64,000 nucleotides of DNA from Tachypleus tridentatus (GCF_004210375.1 NC_134834.1:150445009-150509008), one strand, 5' to 3'. Counted from the first letter of the stretch, positions 49,503 to 61,410 are shown. Notes: generated from the sequence alone by a model not told the origin. A program made the numbers and translations.

Positions 49503-49652
49503 TTGTTTGTTTGTTTTGGAATTTCGCACAAAGCTACTCGAGGGCTATCTGTGCTAGCCGTCCCTAATTTGCAGTGTAAGACTAGAGGGAAGGCAGCTAG
49601 TCTTCACCACCCACCGCCAACTCTTGGGCTACTCTTTTACCAACGAATAGTG
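49503..49652 (-). mobile_element. SINE family 1, 5'-truncated with target duplication
   Basis: Tail and distal body only ('gaatttcgcacaaagctactc' to 'ttttaccaacgaatag'). The tRNA head is missing. TTGAAGTTTGA flanks both sides (49,492-49,502 and 49,653-49,663), so the truncation happened during insertion and is not later decay. Confidence 0.85.
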
Positions 49653-49663
49653 TTGAAGTTTGA

Positions 49664-50154
49664 ATAATATTATAATATCTGAGTGTAACTGGTTAGTCCA
49701 AACATATTACAGTATCTCCATTTTGAGGCATAGAAAATACAAATTATTATTTTAGTATTTTGCAGGCAAACTAATAAAATGTCACGACAGAATATTATTT
49801 TCATAATTACATGAAATTTTGGCATTTAAAGTAATTTTCAAAGAAATATTAAAAACTGAAGAAATGTCATTATAAACATTAATTAAAAATTAAATAAAGA
49901 AAAATTTAATATCCAATTAAAATGTCAAGCACGAAACAAGAACTTTCTTTGAGAAACTTAACATTTTTACGTTTTGTTTTTATTACTATTAATTTTGTGT
50001 GCCAGAGAGCGTGTGTGCAAGCGCGGCTGTAGTGTAATATGAAGGGGTACAGGCCTAAAGTTTTAGTCGTAGTTATACTTCTGAGTGTTTTATTTCGTTG
50101 GTTGTTATAATTAGTTGCAGAGCGAACGGTTTGTTTCATCATGTGTTTCAGAAG
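49664..50154. other. Unassigned sequence
   Basis: AT-rich, no gene. The 110-codon minus-strand frame at 49,906-50,238 runs into an old SINE and has no recognisable motif. Confidence 0.45.
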
Positions 50155-50289
50155 TTTACGCAAAACTACACGAGGGATATCATGGCCATCTCTAATCTTG
50201 GACTGCTGGTGAAGGCAGGTAGAGTGTATTAACGCCATCCGCCATCAACTATTGAACTGTTGACTACTTTTGACCACTAATCTTATTGT
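50155..50289 (-). mobile_element. Old SINE family 1 relative, part 1 (split by hAT)
   Basis: 'ttacgcaaaactacacgaggg', 'aatcttggactgctgg' and 'gccatcaactattgaactgttgactactttt' track family 1 with many changes. The element breaks off at the hAT left end and resumes at 52,602. Confidence 0.6.
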
Positions 50290-52601
50290 TAGTGGCGGCT
50301 CCAAGGTGGGCCTTGGAAGGCTTTAGTCCTCCCAAAAAATGAGCCAATATGGAAAACACAATCGTCGTTGTTGCTTAACAATTAACATCAAAGAGACATA
50401 GATCTGTAGAACTCAACGTCTTCATTAAGACAGAAGTGTGTGTCATGCGTCCCATAGCAACGTACTGAACGCACTGAAACTCATGCGCTGTATTGCCGCT
50501 CCCTGTGTAATGTCATTCTATCTTGAGCTTTGACGAAGATTAAACAATCACGTTGATTTCAAGTTACAACAGATCATCAGGGATTTTACTTGATAAACCA
50601 AAGGTTTCACAGGTATTTATCCATTAATTTCATTTATCTTTTATTGAAAAGTAAAACATAGCATGCATGTATAAGTGTATTATGTATAGGTCAAACTATG
50701 AAGCATTTAGCCGGTGTTGTGTCCTCTGTGAGATCATTTTGCATAGTGTATCAGCCATACAAAATCAAGAAAATCATGCACGCTCTGGCTAAATGTGGTA
50801 TTGTCATAGTGCCTGCATTGGTCAGTGCTATGACAGAGCTGCAGTCATGTCACGGTACATCAGTGGCGTACAGGAGAGGTTCATGAGAGAGGTGTCTCAA
50901 GCTGTGTATGTCCACTGCTATGCACACAGGCTCAACCTTGTGTTAGTTGATTGTGTGCACAATGTCCAGGCTACAGCAGAGTTCTTTGTGACAATTTGAA
51001 AGCTGTACAAATTCTTCTCTACATCGGTTGTGCATGAAGAACTTCTGTGTGTACAGAAGGAGCTTGAACCCGTGAACCAGTACGTAGAATTGAAGCGAAT
51101 GTCAGAAACAAGATGGGCCTGGCAACATGCTACTTGTCTGGCTGTGAAAAGAATCCTCCTTGCCATTGTGACAACCCTAAAGCGTCTTGTGGAAGGGGAA
51201 AATGTCCACAGAGCCACTGAATCAAAGGGCCTGTGCATTCTCCGAGATCAGCAGTTCGTAACCAGTCTAGTGGTCATAAAAAACTACTGCTGATGACAAA
51301 ATAGCTATCAGACCACCTCCAATCACCTGACATGCAGCTGGCCTCTGCAGAGGACCTAGTACAATCTGTCATCTCTGGTCTCTCAGAAATGAGAACTGAA
51401 GCAGCATGGAAAGACTTGGAAGAGTCTGCTGAGGATATATGCAAGAAAGTGGGAAATACGCACTGAGACAGTGTGTCAATGTGGACAGAAATCTGCCCTC
51501 AGACACCTGGACGAATTCATAATCACATCTAGTACTGGCCACAGAGATGAACCAACACCAGATGCCAGGAGACACACTTTCTATGCCATCATAGACAGGA
51601 TGCTCAACGAGCTGAATAGAAGATTCTCCTCTGATGCCTGCAATGTTCTAACGGGTGCAACTTCAGTGAACCCCAAACACTCCACATTTCTCGACAAGCA
51701 AGCACTCTTAGGAATGGCAGCAAACTATGGTGTAGCAGAGGATGACCTTGCAGTGGAAGTCCATCAGTTGAACCGGCTAATTGCCAGGAAGAAAGACAAG
51801 GGGCAGGAAGTGTCCACACCATTGGAGCTTGCAACCATGCTGGAGCCATACAAGGATGCCTTCATGGATCTCCACAAACTTGTATGCATCGCTGTTACCT
51901 TGCTTGTCACTTCAGCTGCCTGTGAGAGAAGTTTCTCATGTCTGAAGCTTCTCAAGACATACTTGCGCAACAACAGTGGTAACAACCGCACCAGCAACCT
52001 TACTGTCATATCAGTAAACTCCAGAAGGGCAAAACAACTCGATATTGATACTGTTATAGAAACATTTGCTGCCAATCACCAGAACAGGCGCGTTGTTTTG
52101 AAGTAATATTGACTATAAACGAAACATGATGAAAGATAGTTAGCCTGATAGTGACCTTACTTTTCCTCAGAGTGTATTAACTTCACATGGAATAATTCGT
52201 TTCTGCTATGTAAACTATGTCTTTATGTTCTATTTCTTTTGATTTGTAGCTTTACTCTTAATGGTATATTAAATGCTCAATCTAAGCTAATCTTGATTTT
52301 CTTTATTATTATGTATTACCTTGGGTGGAATTTAGGTGAGCTTCCTCTTTTACATATACGCATATTTTCATAAACAGATTATTTCTAATTTGTAATAATG
52401 AATTATTAATCAGAGTATGAGTTTCCAATGCAAACTGCATTGAAAACGCAGTTCAAAATAGCACACCTTTCTGAAATGTACCCTGGTATTTACATTATTA
52501 TAATTTATCATCTATATTTCATATTGATGGCATATTAGGAAGCCCCTCCACAGTTTACCTCAGCCCCTCCCCCCAACGAAAATATCCTGGCGCCGCCACT
52601 G
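50290..52601 (+). mobile_element. hAT-type DNA transposon, decayed
   Basis: The left end starts TAGTGGCGGCTCC and the right end, reverse complemented, starts CAGTGGCGGCGCC, a typical hAT terminal inverted repeat. The flanks CTTATTGT (50,282-50,289) and CTAATTGT (52,602-52,609) form an 8-bp target duplication with one mismatch, as expected for hAT. Length is 2.3 kb. It sits inside an older SINE. Confidence 0.88.
50698..52106 (+). pseudogene. hAT transposase relic (ZMYM1-like type)
   Basis: The first readable piece is in the frame from 50,793: CYDRAAVMSRYISGVQERFM and AVYVHCYAHRLNLVLVDCV, corresponding to the RNase-H-like catalytic region of hAT transposases. An in-frame TGA at 50,997-50,999 is followed in the same frame by ELKRMSETRWAWQHATCL. 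Stops and a frameshift near 51,290-51,310 lead to LSDHLQSPDMQL. The last open piece (51,471-52,106, 211 residues) ends with the hAT C-terminal dimerisation domain, including TSAACERSFSCLKLLKTYLR. The set of motifs matches the hAT group often annotated as zinc-finger MYM-type protein 1-like. The multiple breaks make it non-functional. Confidence 0.88.
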
Positions 52602-52720
52602 CTAATTGTAACACCACGAGCCAAAAATTTGTAGTGAGTTTCATGACAACGGATTGCAAACTATAATTTTTGGGATTCACAGCCCGGACATCTTAACATG
52701 AGTTATACCCGCCTCATGAC
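52602..52720 (-). mobile_element. Old SINE family 1 relative, part 2
   Basis: Continues the split SINE: 'aattgtaacaccacgagcc', 'catgacaacggattgcaaac' and 'ccggacatcttaac' track the body-to-head sequence of family 1, including an eroded B-box. Confidence 0.5.
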
Positions 52721-54489
52721 AAAAGGGAGAGAGACCTGTGACCAGCTATAATTTTTTCTACTACGGTATTATAAATAACGTACACTTTGTGTAAGAGTTC
52801 AATCAAATTTCTTCACGAATGTTCTTGTATTTATAAATACCTAGATGAAGAAGTCGTTATAAAATAAATGTTGAACGATGCGTTTGACATCTCAATTCCC
52901 AGTTTGGTGTTACGACCAAATTTATTTATTAGAAATGTGACTTTTGAAAAATATAAGTTAACAAGTTTATATTAACTGAATACCCGCTCCCTTGATTAAC
53001 ATAATTCGTTTTATATATTATAATTAAAACTCACTATTACTGATTTTAGGTATGAATAACTAAAGTTACAATATCCAATATGATTATTTTATTTTTATTG
53101 GCTTTGCTATAGCTACAAATATTCGAAATTTAAAATTTTAATTATAAGTGTCATTCATCGTTTTCATGAAGTTAAAAATACAGCGGTTAAATTAGTTTTA
53201 GCTCACTAATAGAAAGCGCAAAGAAACAATGAACTGTTATGGAAATACACCGAAATATTTCGTCCTCACTTCGTCGATTAAATATAATTGTTCGAGTTAG
53301 TACTCTGTATTAGTCAGTACTAAGTAGCAGAATATTCAATAGTATTTCGTATTTGTCCTGGATATTTGAACCGATATCTACATCTGAAATTCAAAAATTG
53401 TTTTAGCGCAATAAGATTTAAATATATGTAGGATGCCAATTTTTACATAAATAGTATTAGAATGAAGTAGTTCTAGTCTCTTTAAACAAAATAATTCCAA
53501 ATAAAAATTATAGAATTCGAAACAAATTTTAATGCAAGAATAATTAGGTAAACTTTTGAAGAATAAAATCCTGAAAAATACATACGCTATTTATGTATAA
53601 TTCACGCTAGATGGCATGGCTATTTTCATAACGCTTTTATTTCGTGAAAGATAAATCTTTTGTCCAATAAAAGTAGTAAACACGGTCACAAATTTACATG
53701 TGATAATCCTTAAATACTAACCAGTTATTGAAGTATGTTTAACCTAGTGAATTTAAAAAAGACTAAATACTGCGGATTTTATTTTTACACCTGTTAATGC
53801 TATAATTTTTGTTATTATACAATTCAGTCTGGATACATACCATCGTTCCAACGTTATCGTTACATTCTACCACGTGACCAACTGTTTCGCGCCAAAAAGT
53901 GTTAACTAATAATTTCATTTAAAATACATCCGTTATAAGAAATAGATACGCGAAACCAAAACTAAAAATATAACACAGAGTTTATATATGATTGTTTCTG
54001 TCGTTTGCTTATATAACAAACGTTTATACATGAACATTTTATAACAAAATTATACAATTGTGTAAATTTTGTATTATTAGTATGACGTAATATCACAACT
54101 TGTTACGAGTGAAATGTCGGCAGATACCCTGAATCAAGAAAGTCGTGTTGTTTTACATTGTATTTAAAGCTACATTACTAGTGGTACCAACTGTACGTGA
54201 AAAAGTGTAGTATACGTTGTATGTGCTTGAAAATTAAAGGCAGAGGTAAGATTATCTTTAAATTTTATATAATAATAAAGTCGTCTAATTACAAGTATTA
54301 ATATTATCGCAGTATATCATGAAGATTCTCTGTGAGTCTTGAAAAATATACACCCGTTCTGATACACACTGTAAAAAATGATTAAAAGACATTTTAAATA
54401 TCCATTCTCTAAGTAGGCATTGTTTAAACAAAAATACAGAAGACGGGTCATACGATTGGCATAGGTAATAAATAGTCTAAGACGTAACT
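52721..54489. other. Unassigned AT-rich intergenic sequence
   Basis: No gene, RNA gene or named repeat found. Very AT-rich, with no frame over 60 codons. Confidence 0.5.
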
Positions 54490-54502
54490 ACATATAATTT
54501 AT

Positions 54503-54543
54503 TAGCTTTGTGCGAAATTCAAAACAAACAAACAAACAAACAA
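54503..54543 (+). mobile_element. 41-bp SINE-tail-only insertion
   Basis: The insert is 'tagctttgtgcgaaattc' followed by an (AAAC)n tract, which is only the extreme 3' tail of SINE family 1/2. ACATATAATTTAT flanks both sides exactly (54,490-54,502 and 54,544-54,556), in non-repetitive DNA. It is a retroinsertion truncated almost at its start. Confidence 0.85.
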
Positions 54544-54556
54544 ACATATAATTTAT

Positions 54557-55171
54557 AATCAAATAACTAATTAGATACAATAACATTTGTGTATGTTAGA
54601 AATGTATCTTTCAAGAAACAATCTGTTGAATATTATTACCATATCAGACCTATGTAATTTGTTTGTGTTGGGAAGATTGTATCTGAACCAACAAGGTCTA
54701 CAATTTCCGCCAGAGTAAACGTATCCCGTAGCAAACGTAAATCAATTATCCTGAATTGGACCAAAATTCACATTACTTTCCAAATTATAAAAGAAAACGG
54801 CCTGATGACAGAATGCATTGTAACATTGGTCTAAGGAATAGGATTATTTGGTTGAAAATAAAATAGATCGTTGGTTAAACCTAAACATCATATGTTTAAT
54901 GATGAAAGAATTAAGTAAAAGGAGGACAAAAAAGAGCTAGAAAATTGAAAGAATGAGATTATTATTGTAGCATAGGTTTCTCCACATGCAAACTATGCAA
55001 ACAACAGTTTTCTCCACTTAGAGTATATTGTTTAGTTCATAACGTCAGTGATAACTCGTATAATTACTGTTAGTTTATTAGCAGTACATTTATCATTAAT
55101 TATAGTTTTGTAATTTCATTAAATATGAAACTCATTCCCGTGTTGCTTTTTTCTTTGTAAATTATCTGTAG
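54557..55171. other. Unassigned sequence
   Basis: No gene found. The last part is pyrimidine-rich ('tgttgcttttttctttg') and precedes the exon candidate at 55,172. Confidence 0.4.
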
Positions 55172-55359
55172 TCTGTGGAAAATGATACTGAACGAGTTGT
55201 CATTTCTGAGTGTCGAAGTGTATCTGTTTTTCAGTCAACTAATGTTATTGTATCAACATGTTTATTGCATGGTGTCCGAAATATATCAGAATCCCCAGAG
55301 GTGACTAGAATTATCAGTACAGCCGTACTTGAGTTTTCTGCTTGTATCAGTGAAGAAAG
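55172..55359 (+). CDS. Candidate internal exon, unrecognised (weakly Tudor-like)
   Basis: A pyrimidine-rich tract and 'ctgtag' acceptor precede an open stretch of 188 nt that ends at an 'aag|gtagaa' donor-like site. The frame reads TERVVISECRSVSVFQS, then NVIVSTCLLHGVRNISE and LEFSACISEER. The spacing of ERVVISECR...STCLLHGV resembles the region after the aromatic strand in Tudor domains of piRNA-pathway proteins, but the resemblance is loose. No neighbouring exon was found within 5 kb, and the stop lies directly after the donor. It may be a lone exon of a gene with large introns, a pseudo-exon or chance. Confidence 0.25.
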
Positions 55360-55477
55360 GTAGAATTAATAGTTATTTCTGAAAGAACTTTGAGATAGAA
55401 AATCATAGGTTTGCTTATATAACGAAGAGGTTTTTACTTAGCTTGTAAACAGAACAATATCGCAGGTAAACTTAAGG

Positions 55478-55605
55478 GCCCTCTTGCCGGGCAAGCGGTA
55501 AATCTACGGTTTACAATACCAAAATTAGGGGTTCGATTCCCCTCGGTGGATACAGTAGGTAGCCCGATGTGGCTTTCTTATAAGAAAAAAACACACACAC
55601 ACACA
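55478..55605 (+). mobile_element. SINE family 3
   Basis: 'gggcaagcggtaaatctacg', B-box GGTTCGATTCCCC and the tail 'gtagcccgatgtggctttcttataaga' with an (AC)n end. Confidence 0.85.
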
Positions 55606-55859
55606 TAAACGTAAGACCGACCACTTGAATTGAGTAAGTCTCTTCGTAATAAATTTCACCTCTTGAAATTTTTTTTATAACAAGCTGAAAGCTACGGGAT
55701 GTCAAAGAAGGGTTAGTATTCGGGTTAAGGTTTTAGGTTTAATGCATTAAATTACAGATATTAGTTGCGAAAAATTTAACAAGGCTTAGTATCGAAGATA
55801 AGTCTTTAAAAACGCAATGTCTAAAATTTCGTAAAGATGCTTAAAACATTTGATTTACG

Positions 55860-55947
55860 GTTTTGTTTTGAATTTTGCGCAAAGCTACACGAGGGCTATC
55901 TGCGCTAGCCGTCCCTAATTTAGCTGTGTAAGATTAGACGGAAGACA
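55860..55947 (-). mobile_element. SINE family 1, truncated copy
   Basis: Only the tail and distal body are present ('gaattttgcgcaaagctaca' to 'gtaagattagacggaag'). It stops abruptly before the rest of the body. Confidence 0.75.
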
Positions 55948-55989
55948 CAAGATTGCAATCGTTACACGAGTTTTCAGTCATTGTCAGAA

Positions 55990-56095
55990 TATTTAAATAC
56001 TGTGGTTTAGCGCTAACTTCACGAATTTATGAGGCTAAAATCTCAGACTCAATTCCATGCGGTGGATACGGTGCCGATTGCTTAGTGACTTGTCA
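55990..56095 (+). mobile_element. Degenerate SINE family 3
   Basis: 'tggtttagcgctaac', 'tttatgaggctaaaatctcag', 'ctcaattccatgcggtgga' and 'tacggtgccgattgc' track family 3. Its flanks are SINE family 1 copies on the other strand. Confidence 0.4.
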
Positions 56096-56104
56096 TAAAA
56101 ACAA

Positions 56105-56368
56105 AGTTTTTGTTTTGTTTTTGAAATTCGTGCAAAGCTACACGAGGGCTATCTGTCCGTAATTTAGCAATATAAGACTAGAGGGAAGTCATCACCACCC
56201 ACCGCCAACTCTTAGGCTACTATTTTACAAACAAATAGTGGAATTGACTAAACATTATAACGCCCCAACGGCTGTAAGGGCGAGCATGTTTGGTGTGACG
56301 GGTAGTCGAACCCGCGACCCTCAGATTATAAGTCAAGTTCCTTAACCACCTGGCCATACTAGACCTTA
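56105..56368 (-). mobile_element. SINE family 1, nearly full length
   Basis: Reversed tail 'gaaattcgtgcaaagctaca', body, reversed B-box ('cgaacccgcgacc') and head end 'cctggccatactagacc'. A short deletion follows the tail. Confidence 0.88.
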
Positions 56369-57575
56369 ATTTATGGAATAAGAAAATATTTTTCACAAAA
56401 TTCGATTAACTGTCACCAAAATATTTACTTTTCCAATAAAGCTAAACAAATTTTTTTTTCTTCCAAAACAAAAGACGTCAGAAGGTTTGGGAGCCCAAGA
56501 TAAATTTTAAATTAAAAACGGTTCACGAAGAATTACAGTTTCACAACTGCTGCGTTCCATTTCTTATGTTTGAAACGTTTACCAGGACTTAATTAAAGTG
56601 CCCGAATTAAATGGATGTTTTAATACTTTATTAACGAAATCTTGCGGTTGTTTTCATGACTTATATGTACTGTTATAACGAGATTGAACTAGAACTTGTT
56701 TAAAATGTTAATACATGTCGATGGAGTAGGACAGGACTGCACGCAAGTAACATCAGACGAGTATTTCGTCTGCTTGTCTGTCCTTGAGACAGTATTAAGT
56801 TAACAAAGATTTATTCATTTAGAGGCGTCATCTAGCGGTCATCGACTTCAGTTATCCAGAACAACGTAGATCTTTATCATGAATAATTTAATGCTACATT
56901 TATTGATATAGTGTTCTTAAACAATTAAAAGGTTTAACCGTAGAATTACTTCAATGAATTATCGCTGGCGTCCATTGTTAACCCAATAATTACTGCTAAC
57001 GTTCATTATTAACCCTAGAATAATTCTCCCAACATATTGCTGGTATCCATATTAAAACCAGATAAAATAATTTGAAGGTTACTTATAAAAGGTTGTACTG
57101 TCTCAGGTAACAAATGAACCGTGTAAAACGTCTGACAAAGTTAACACTAATTCGTCATGAAGGAGATTAAAGCTATGATTAGAGGAAAACTTTTCATCTG
57201 TTTTTATGACTTACTGTGGTCTTTCGTAGGGGTGTTTGTTTACTTTTATATAACCTACGCTTGAAAGTTTTATTTTAAAACATTGATAAAAATCAACTTG
57301 AATTAAAAACCTGTAAAGATTTTAAATATAGCTTCCCCGTCTTAACCTTGGCTTGATTCAGATTTTTGGATCGTTGCCAAAGTGTTTGTTTGGGCAACAA
57401 TGGTTTAAACTTTAATTATCGTTTAATACGATACTTGGGAACAACGCACTAGTCGTTGTTGAAACACATCCTGAAATATTTGGAAATTATTAAAATCAAT
57501 ACCATTCAGATTTTATAAAATGTGCTCTTACAATAGGAACAGGAATGATATAGATATGGAGTCAAAAACATTTGG
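56369..57575. other. Unassigned intergenic sequence
   Basis: No gene or repeat that I can name. Confidence 0.5.
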
Positions 57576-57845
57576 ATGGCCCGGCATGGCCAGGTGTTAA
57601 GGCGTTTGACTCGTAATCTTAGGGTCACGGGTCCTAATCCCCGTCACACCGACATTGTTCGCCCTTTTAGCCGTGGGGGCGTTATAATGGTACGGCCATT
57701 CCCACTATTCGTTGGTAAAAGAGTAGTCCAAGAGTTGGCGGTTGGTGGTGATGACTAGCTGCCTTCCTTCTAGTCTGACACTGCTAAATTACGGACGGCT
57801 AGCGCAGATAGCCCTCGTGTAGCTTTGTGCGAAATTCGAAAACAA
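57576..57845 (+). mobile_element. SINE family 1, full length
   Basis: Head 'atggcccggcatggccagg', changed B-box (GGGTCCTAATCCCC), complete body and tail 'cagatagccctcgtgtagc'. The 60-codon frame across it is SINE sequence. Confidence 0.9.
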
Positions 57846-58473
57846 AACGAACAAAATTATTGTCATTACAGAAAAACCACGTCTCATTAGCGAAGTGAAA
57901 ACACTAGTGAATGGTGGTCAACTTGGGAGTTCCAGAGGGTCTCTAGATAGCTGTACTCTACATAATCTGTACCAGCAGACAATTGTATACGCACAGTGGC
58001 CGCATTACGTAGTTGTTTACCTTTCGCTGTCAATCAGAAGTATATGAGAAGGCAACTGAAGTGTTTCTACCAGGCTATGATGTCAGCACTGTTGTGACGT
58101 GTTCTGTCGTGACACGAGTCTTTTAGATTATATGGTAAAAATACTTCCAAGTCTGGTTTATGTATCTGCAATGAATTAGTGTATTTCTTCAATAACGACT
58201 CTACAGTCTACATTTACACTGACACAAGTTGTATGCCTAAATTTATAAACAACGTTGCAACAAAATTACTGAGACTAACCTGTGCCTAACTGTCAAATAA
58301 CCTTTAGAATAACCTTGATAATTATAATCTATCAAATAAATATACATGTCAACTCCCACTGTTAACACTGGATCACTCATTCGCTACCCGTTAACTGATT
58401 GGTATTGAATTGACTCGATTATTACTAATTATCGTATTTATATTACACTCTTCTTCTCACTAAGTAAAGTTTC
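57846..58473. other. Unassigned intergenic sequence
   Basis: No gene or repeat that I can name. Confidence 0.45.
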
Positions 58474-58485
58474 CAGATTATAATA

Positions 58486-58729
58486 GGCCCGGCATGGCCA
58501 AGCGCGTTAAGGCGTTCGACTCCCGGTCTCACCAAACATGCTCGCCCTTTCAGCCATGGGGGCGTTATAATGTCACGATCAATCCCACTATTCGTTGGTA
58601 AAAGAGTAGCCCAAGAGTTGGCGGTGGCTGGTGATGACTAACTGCCTTCCCTCTAGTCTTACACTGTTAAATTGGGGACGGCTGGCGCAGATAGCCCTCG
58701 AGTAGCTTTGCGCGAAATTCAAAACAAAT
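58486..58729 (+). mobile_element. SINE family 1 with a deletion in the tRNA head
   Basis: Starts 'ggcccggcatggccaagcgc'. About 28 bp of the head between 'gttcgactc' and 'ccggtctcacc', including most of the B-box, are missing. CAGATTATAATA (58,474-58,485) and CAGATCATAATA (58,730-58,741) form a target duplication with one change. Confidence 0.9.
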
Positions 58730-58741
58730 CAGATCATAATA

Positions 58742-59275
58742 AATGCGCCCTCTAGTAAACATCTAATTAAAACATTGAAAATGTGGCGTACAACAACAGT
58801 TACTAGATTAAAGTTGATGTTTTAAATGTTGGGCTTCGTTATAGAGGGCAGCACCTTCAACATCTTTATTGTGTTTAGAAATATTGCTGTCAAACGTCTG
58901 TAATGTAGTATTGTTTTTAACGCTTCGTGTCGCGGTGGAAAGTTTTAGTTTGAGGTTAAATGGTTATTTTTCAAACTGCTTGGAACGGACTCATTCAACA
59001 CATCTCGCCGTGTTACGGTCCAAAAAAAGGTGGGGGAGGAATTTTCGTCCTCTTAAACGTGCATGTCCAAGCACGTTCACCAGATGATTGGCTGTTGTCT
59101 GTTTCATGGGGATGATTATGCAGGGTTTGCTTAAACAACGACACAGAAAAACGCAACGTAATGATGTAATTTTGTTAAATAGTTTCCTCAGTGTACACAG
59201 AAACTCTGCCTTAATACTTTACTTTAATTCAAACGTGTCTGTGTTGGAACACCGCCCACTAGAGGGAGTGCAACT
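58742..59275. promoter_or_regulatory. Three CTCF-like motifs
   Basis: ACTAGAGGGCGCA on the minus strand (about 58,745-58,757), TATAGAGGGCAGCACC (58,840-58,855) and CGCCCACTAGAGGGAGTG (59,253-59,270) on the plus strand resemble the metazoan CTCF core (CCASYAGRKGGCRS). They were matched by eye and none is a perfect match, so binding is unproven. Confidence 0.3.
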
Positions 59276-60924
59276 AAATAACTATATCCGTTCAAGTAGT
59301 TACAACTACAACCTGAAAAGAACTGGGAACTGTCGTCCTTACATTGTAGACATCAAGGTTTCCGGTTTGTTTTTTTTTTTTAGTTAATTTGGACAGCACT
59401 AGAAACTACTGTTGTGAGATTGTAGACACCAGACTTCCGGTTTGCTAGTACACTTGGAAGCCACACGAGTTTAATTTACCAAGTTCCAGTATCTGTTTTC
59501 AGCTCAGAGTGGAGAGAAAAACTTGATATATCGTTTATACGTGAGACTGTAGTATTGTAAAATGTTTGTACTTTTGCTTTATAAAGGCAGGCTACTAAAC
59601 ACCAGAGTTATACAGTATTGAGTAACTCTTAAACCTAATAGTCAAATGTTGTAATTTTTAAAACTAATTTTCTTCGGCTCCGATTCAAACCAGTGATCTC
59701 TCAATAATATTTTACCAATTGAACTAAAGAATTTATCCAACGAATACTTGCGGTAATACTACACTTTTTAACAATGCATAACTCTTTATTTATTTGTGAA
59801 TTATGTCTACTATATTTCGACCCCTTTATTAACCATTGTTTACTAATTAAAACTAGTAGAGTCGGCTGTGATACAGTATTTATAAACTGTCTGGGTCGTT
59901 ACGTCATCATACACGTCGGGACGTACAAAACGGGGGGAAGACATCAGTGAAAAACGTACAAAATATTCAAGAATTTTATTCACCCAACAAGACATGTAGT
60001 AGCGTACATATCAAAATACCCAAAAGTATTTAATTGTTTGATGTGTAATGTTCACATTTGCTGACCAATTGCTCTCTCTTTTTATCACGGCAAGCGACTG
60101 CGTGAAACAGACTTACATAAATAATTGTCAGCAAATTATTTTGGAGGGGACACGTCCTCTCCACAGAGCAGACGTCTTTAAGCATTACTACTGCTGTTTG
60201 AGATGTAACCTTGAACGTTGTAACTGAGCCCTTACAAACCATGTAATTCCCTGCGCAAGGTGGCGTCTCTGTACTATGGATATTTATGTAACTTTCTCGC
60301 CTGTATTTTCCCTGATAAACAGTTAAGTGTTACAGTAATAATCAATTAACTCGGTGATTTTGTAACTGAAACTTAAATAACCACCTCACGAAGTATTTTG
60401 CTAAAGTAGAAATTCTGCAAAGATATGTGTGTATACGTTTGAATCAGATTCGAAATTAAGGCTTGTATGTCACTACTGTTTTTTTAACAAGTCTTTCGTT
60501 TCTATCTATGACGTAAACCATTCTCCATATAATGTTAACCCTGATTTGTTTTTATACCGTTCACTATCTTTTTTTGGGGGGAGTTGGGGATAGTGTCGTA
60601 TTGCATTATATTTCGGAATAGAGAAGTACACAGGGGATTGAAACCCTATCAATAATTAGTGGCGTTAATTGACATATTAGTTAGGGTATTTTTGTTTATT
60701 TTGGGTGACTCCTGTAAACAGGGGCGGCGTCAGTTTCTTTCCGGTGTGTGGGTGAAATAGGGTAGGTAAAAACAAGGGAGAGTGTTTCATGTATTGTAGT
60801 ATCAGTAAAGTGAACTTCTTTCAACGGTACTGTTACTTGGGTGTGGAAACTACAGGGGCGAATAAAGGCACTTTTGGGGTAGCTACAGCCCCAAAATGTT
60901 CTCCATCTTTACCATCATTTCTGT
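59276..60924. other. Unassigned intergenic sequence
   Basis: No gene found. A 99-codon plus frame (59,088-59,387) and a 70-codon minus frame (60,030-60,242) have no motifs. 'caggggcggcgtcag' at about 60,718 resembles a hAT terminal repeat, but no partner end was found. Confidence 0.45.
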
Positions 60925-61045
60925 TCTCCGCTGGTACAGCAGTAAGTCTATGGATTTATAACGCTAAAATCAGGGGTTCGATATCCCTCGGTGAACTCAG
61001 CAGGTAGGCCGATGTGGCTTTCCTACAAGAAAAACGCAACAAAAC
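60925..61045 (+). mobile_element. SINE family 3
   Basis: 'ctggtacagcagtaagtctatgg', B-box GGGGTTCGATATCCC and tail 'ggtaggccgatgtggctttcctacaaga'. Confidence 0.8.
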
Positions 61046-61410
61046 ACCACCGTTTCTGCCCAGTAACCAACAGCCATGGATCAACAAACATATTCCTGTT
61101 CAAAAAAAAAAAAAAGATTTTCTAAGTCTGTTGGGGTCCGCATAGACCTTATTGGTAATTCTAGGGTTAACTAGCAAAACTAGGAACGTTATTTGTTGTT
61201 TCGTTTCTCAGCAAAAAGTGTAATATTTTGTATGTAGTATAGAGTATATTGTGCAACGAAACACTTTAAATTTTCTAGTCATTCTTCTTTGCTAGAATAG
61301 AGTTTAGTGGTAGATATATAAAGATGGAGTACAGGTGCTGTATTTGTGTTAGTAATAGAACGTGATATATCTTTATCCAAGTTTCAGTCATCGTCTAAAT
61401 GCTTGTGCCA
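61046..61410. other. Unassigned sequence
   Basis: Contains a poly-A run (about 61,100-61,113) and nothing else recognisable. Confidence 0.4.

Noticed and set aside
59640-59760. tRNA-like segment near 'gattcaaaccagtgatctc'
   Set aside because: A B-box-like word is present, but no cloverleaf or SINE tail could be followed.
60715-60735. hAT-like terminal word (caggggcggcgtcag)
   Set aside because: No partner terminus, target duplication or transposase sequence was found nearby.
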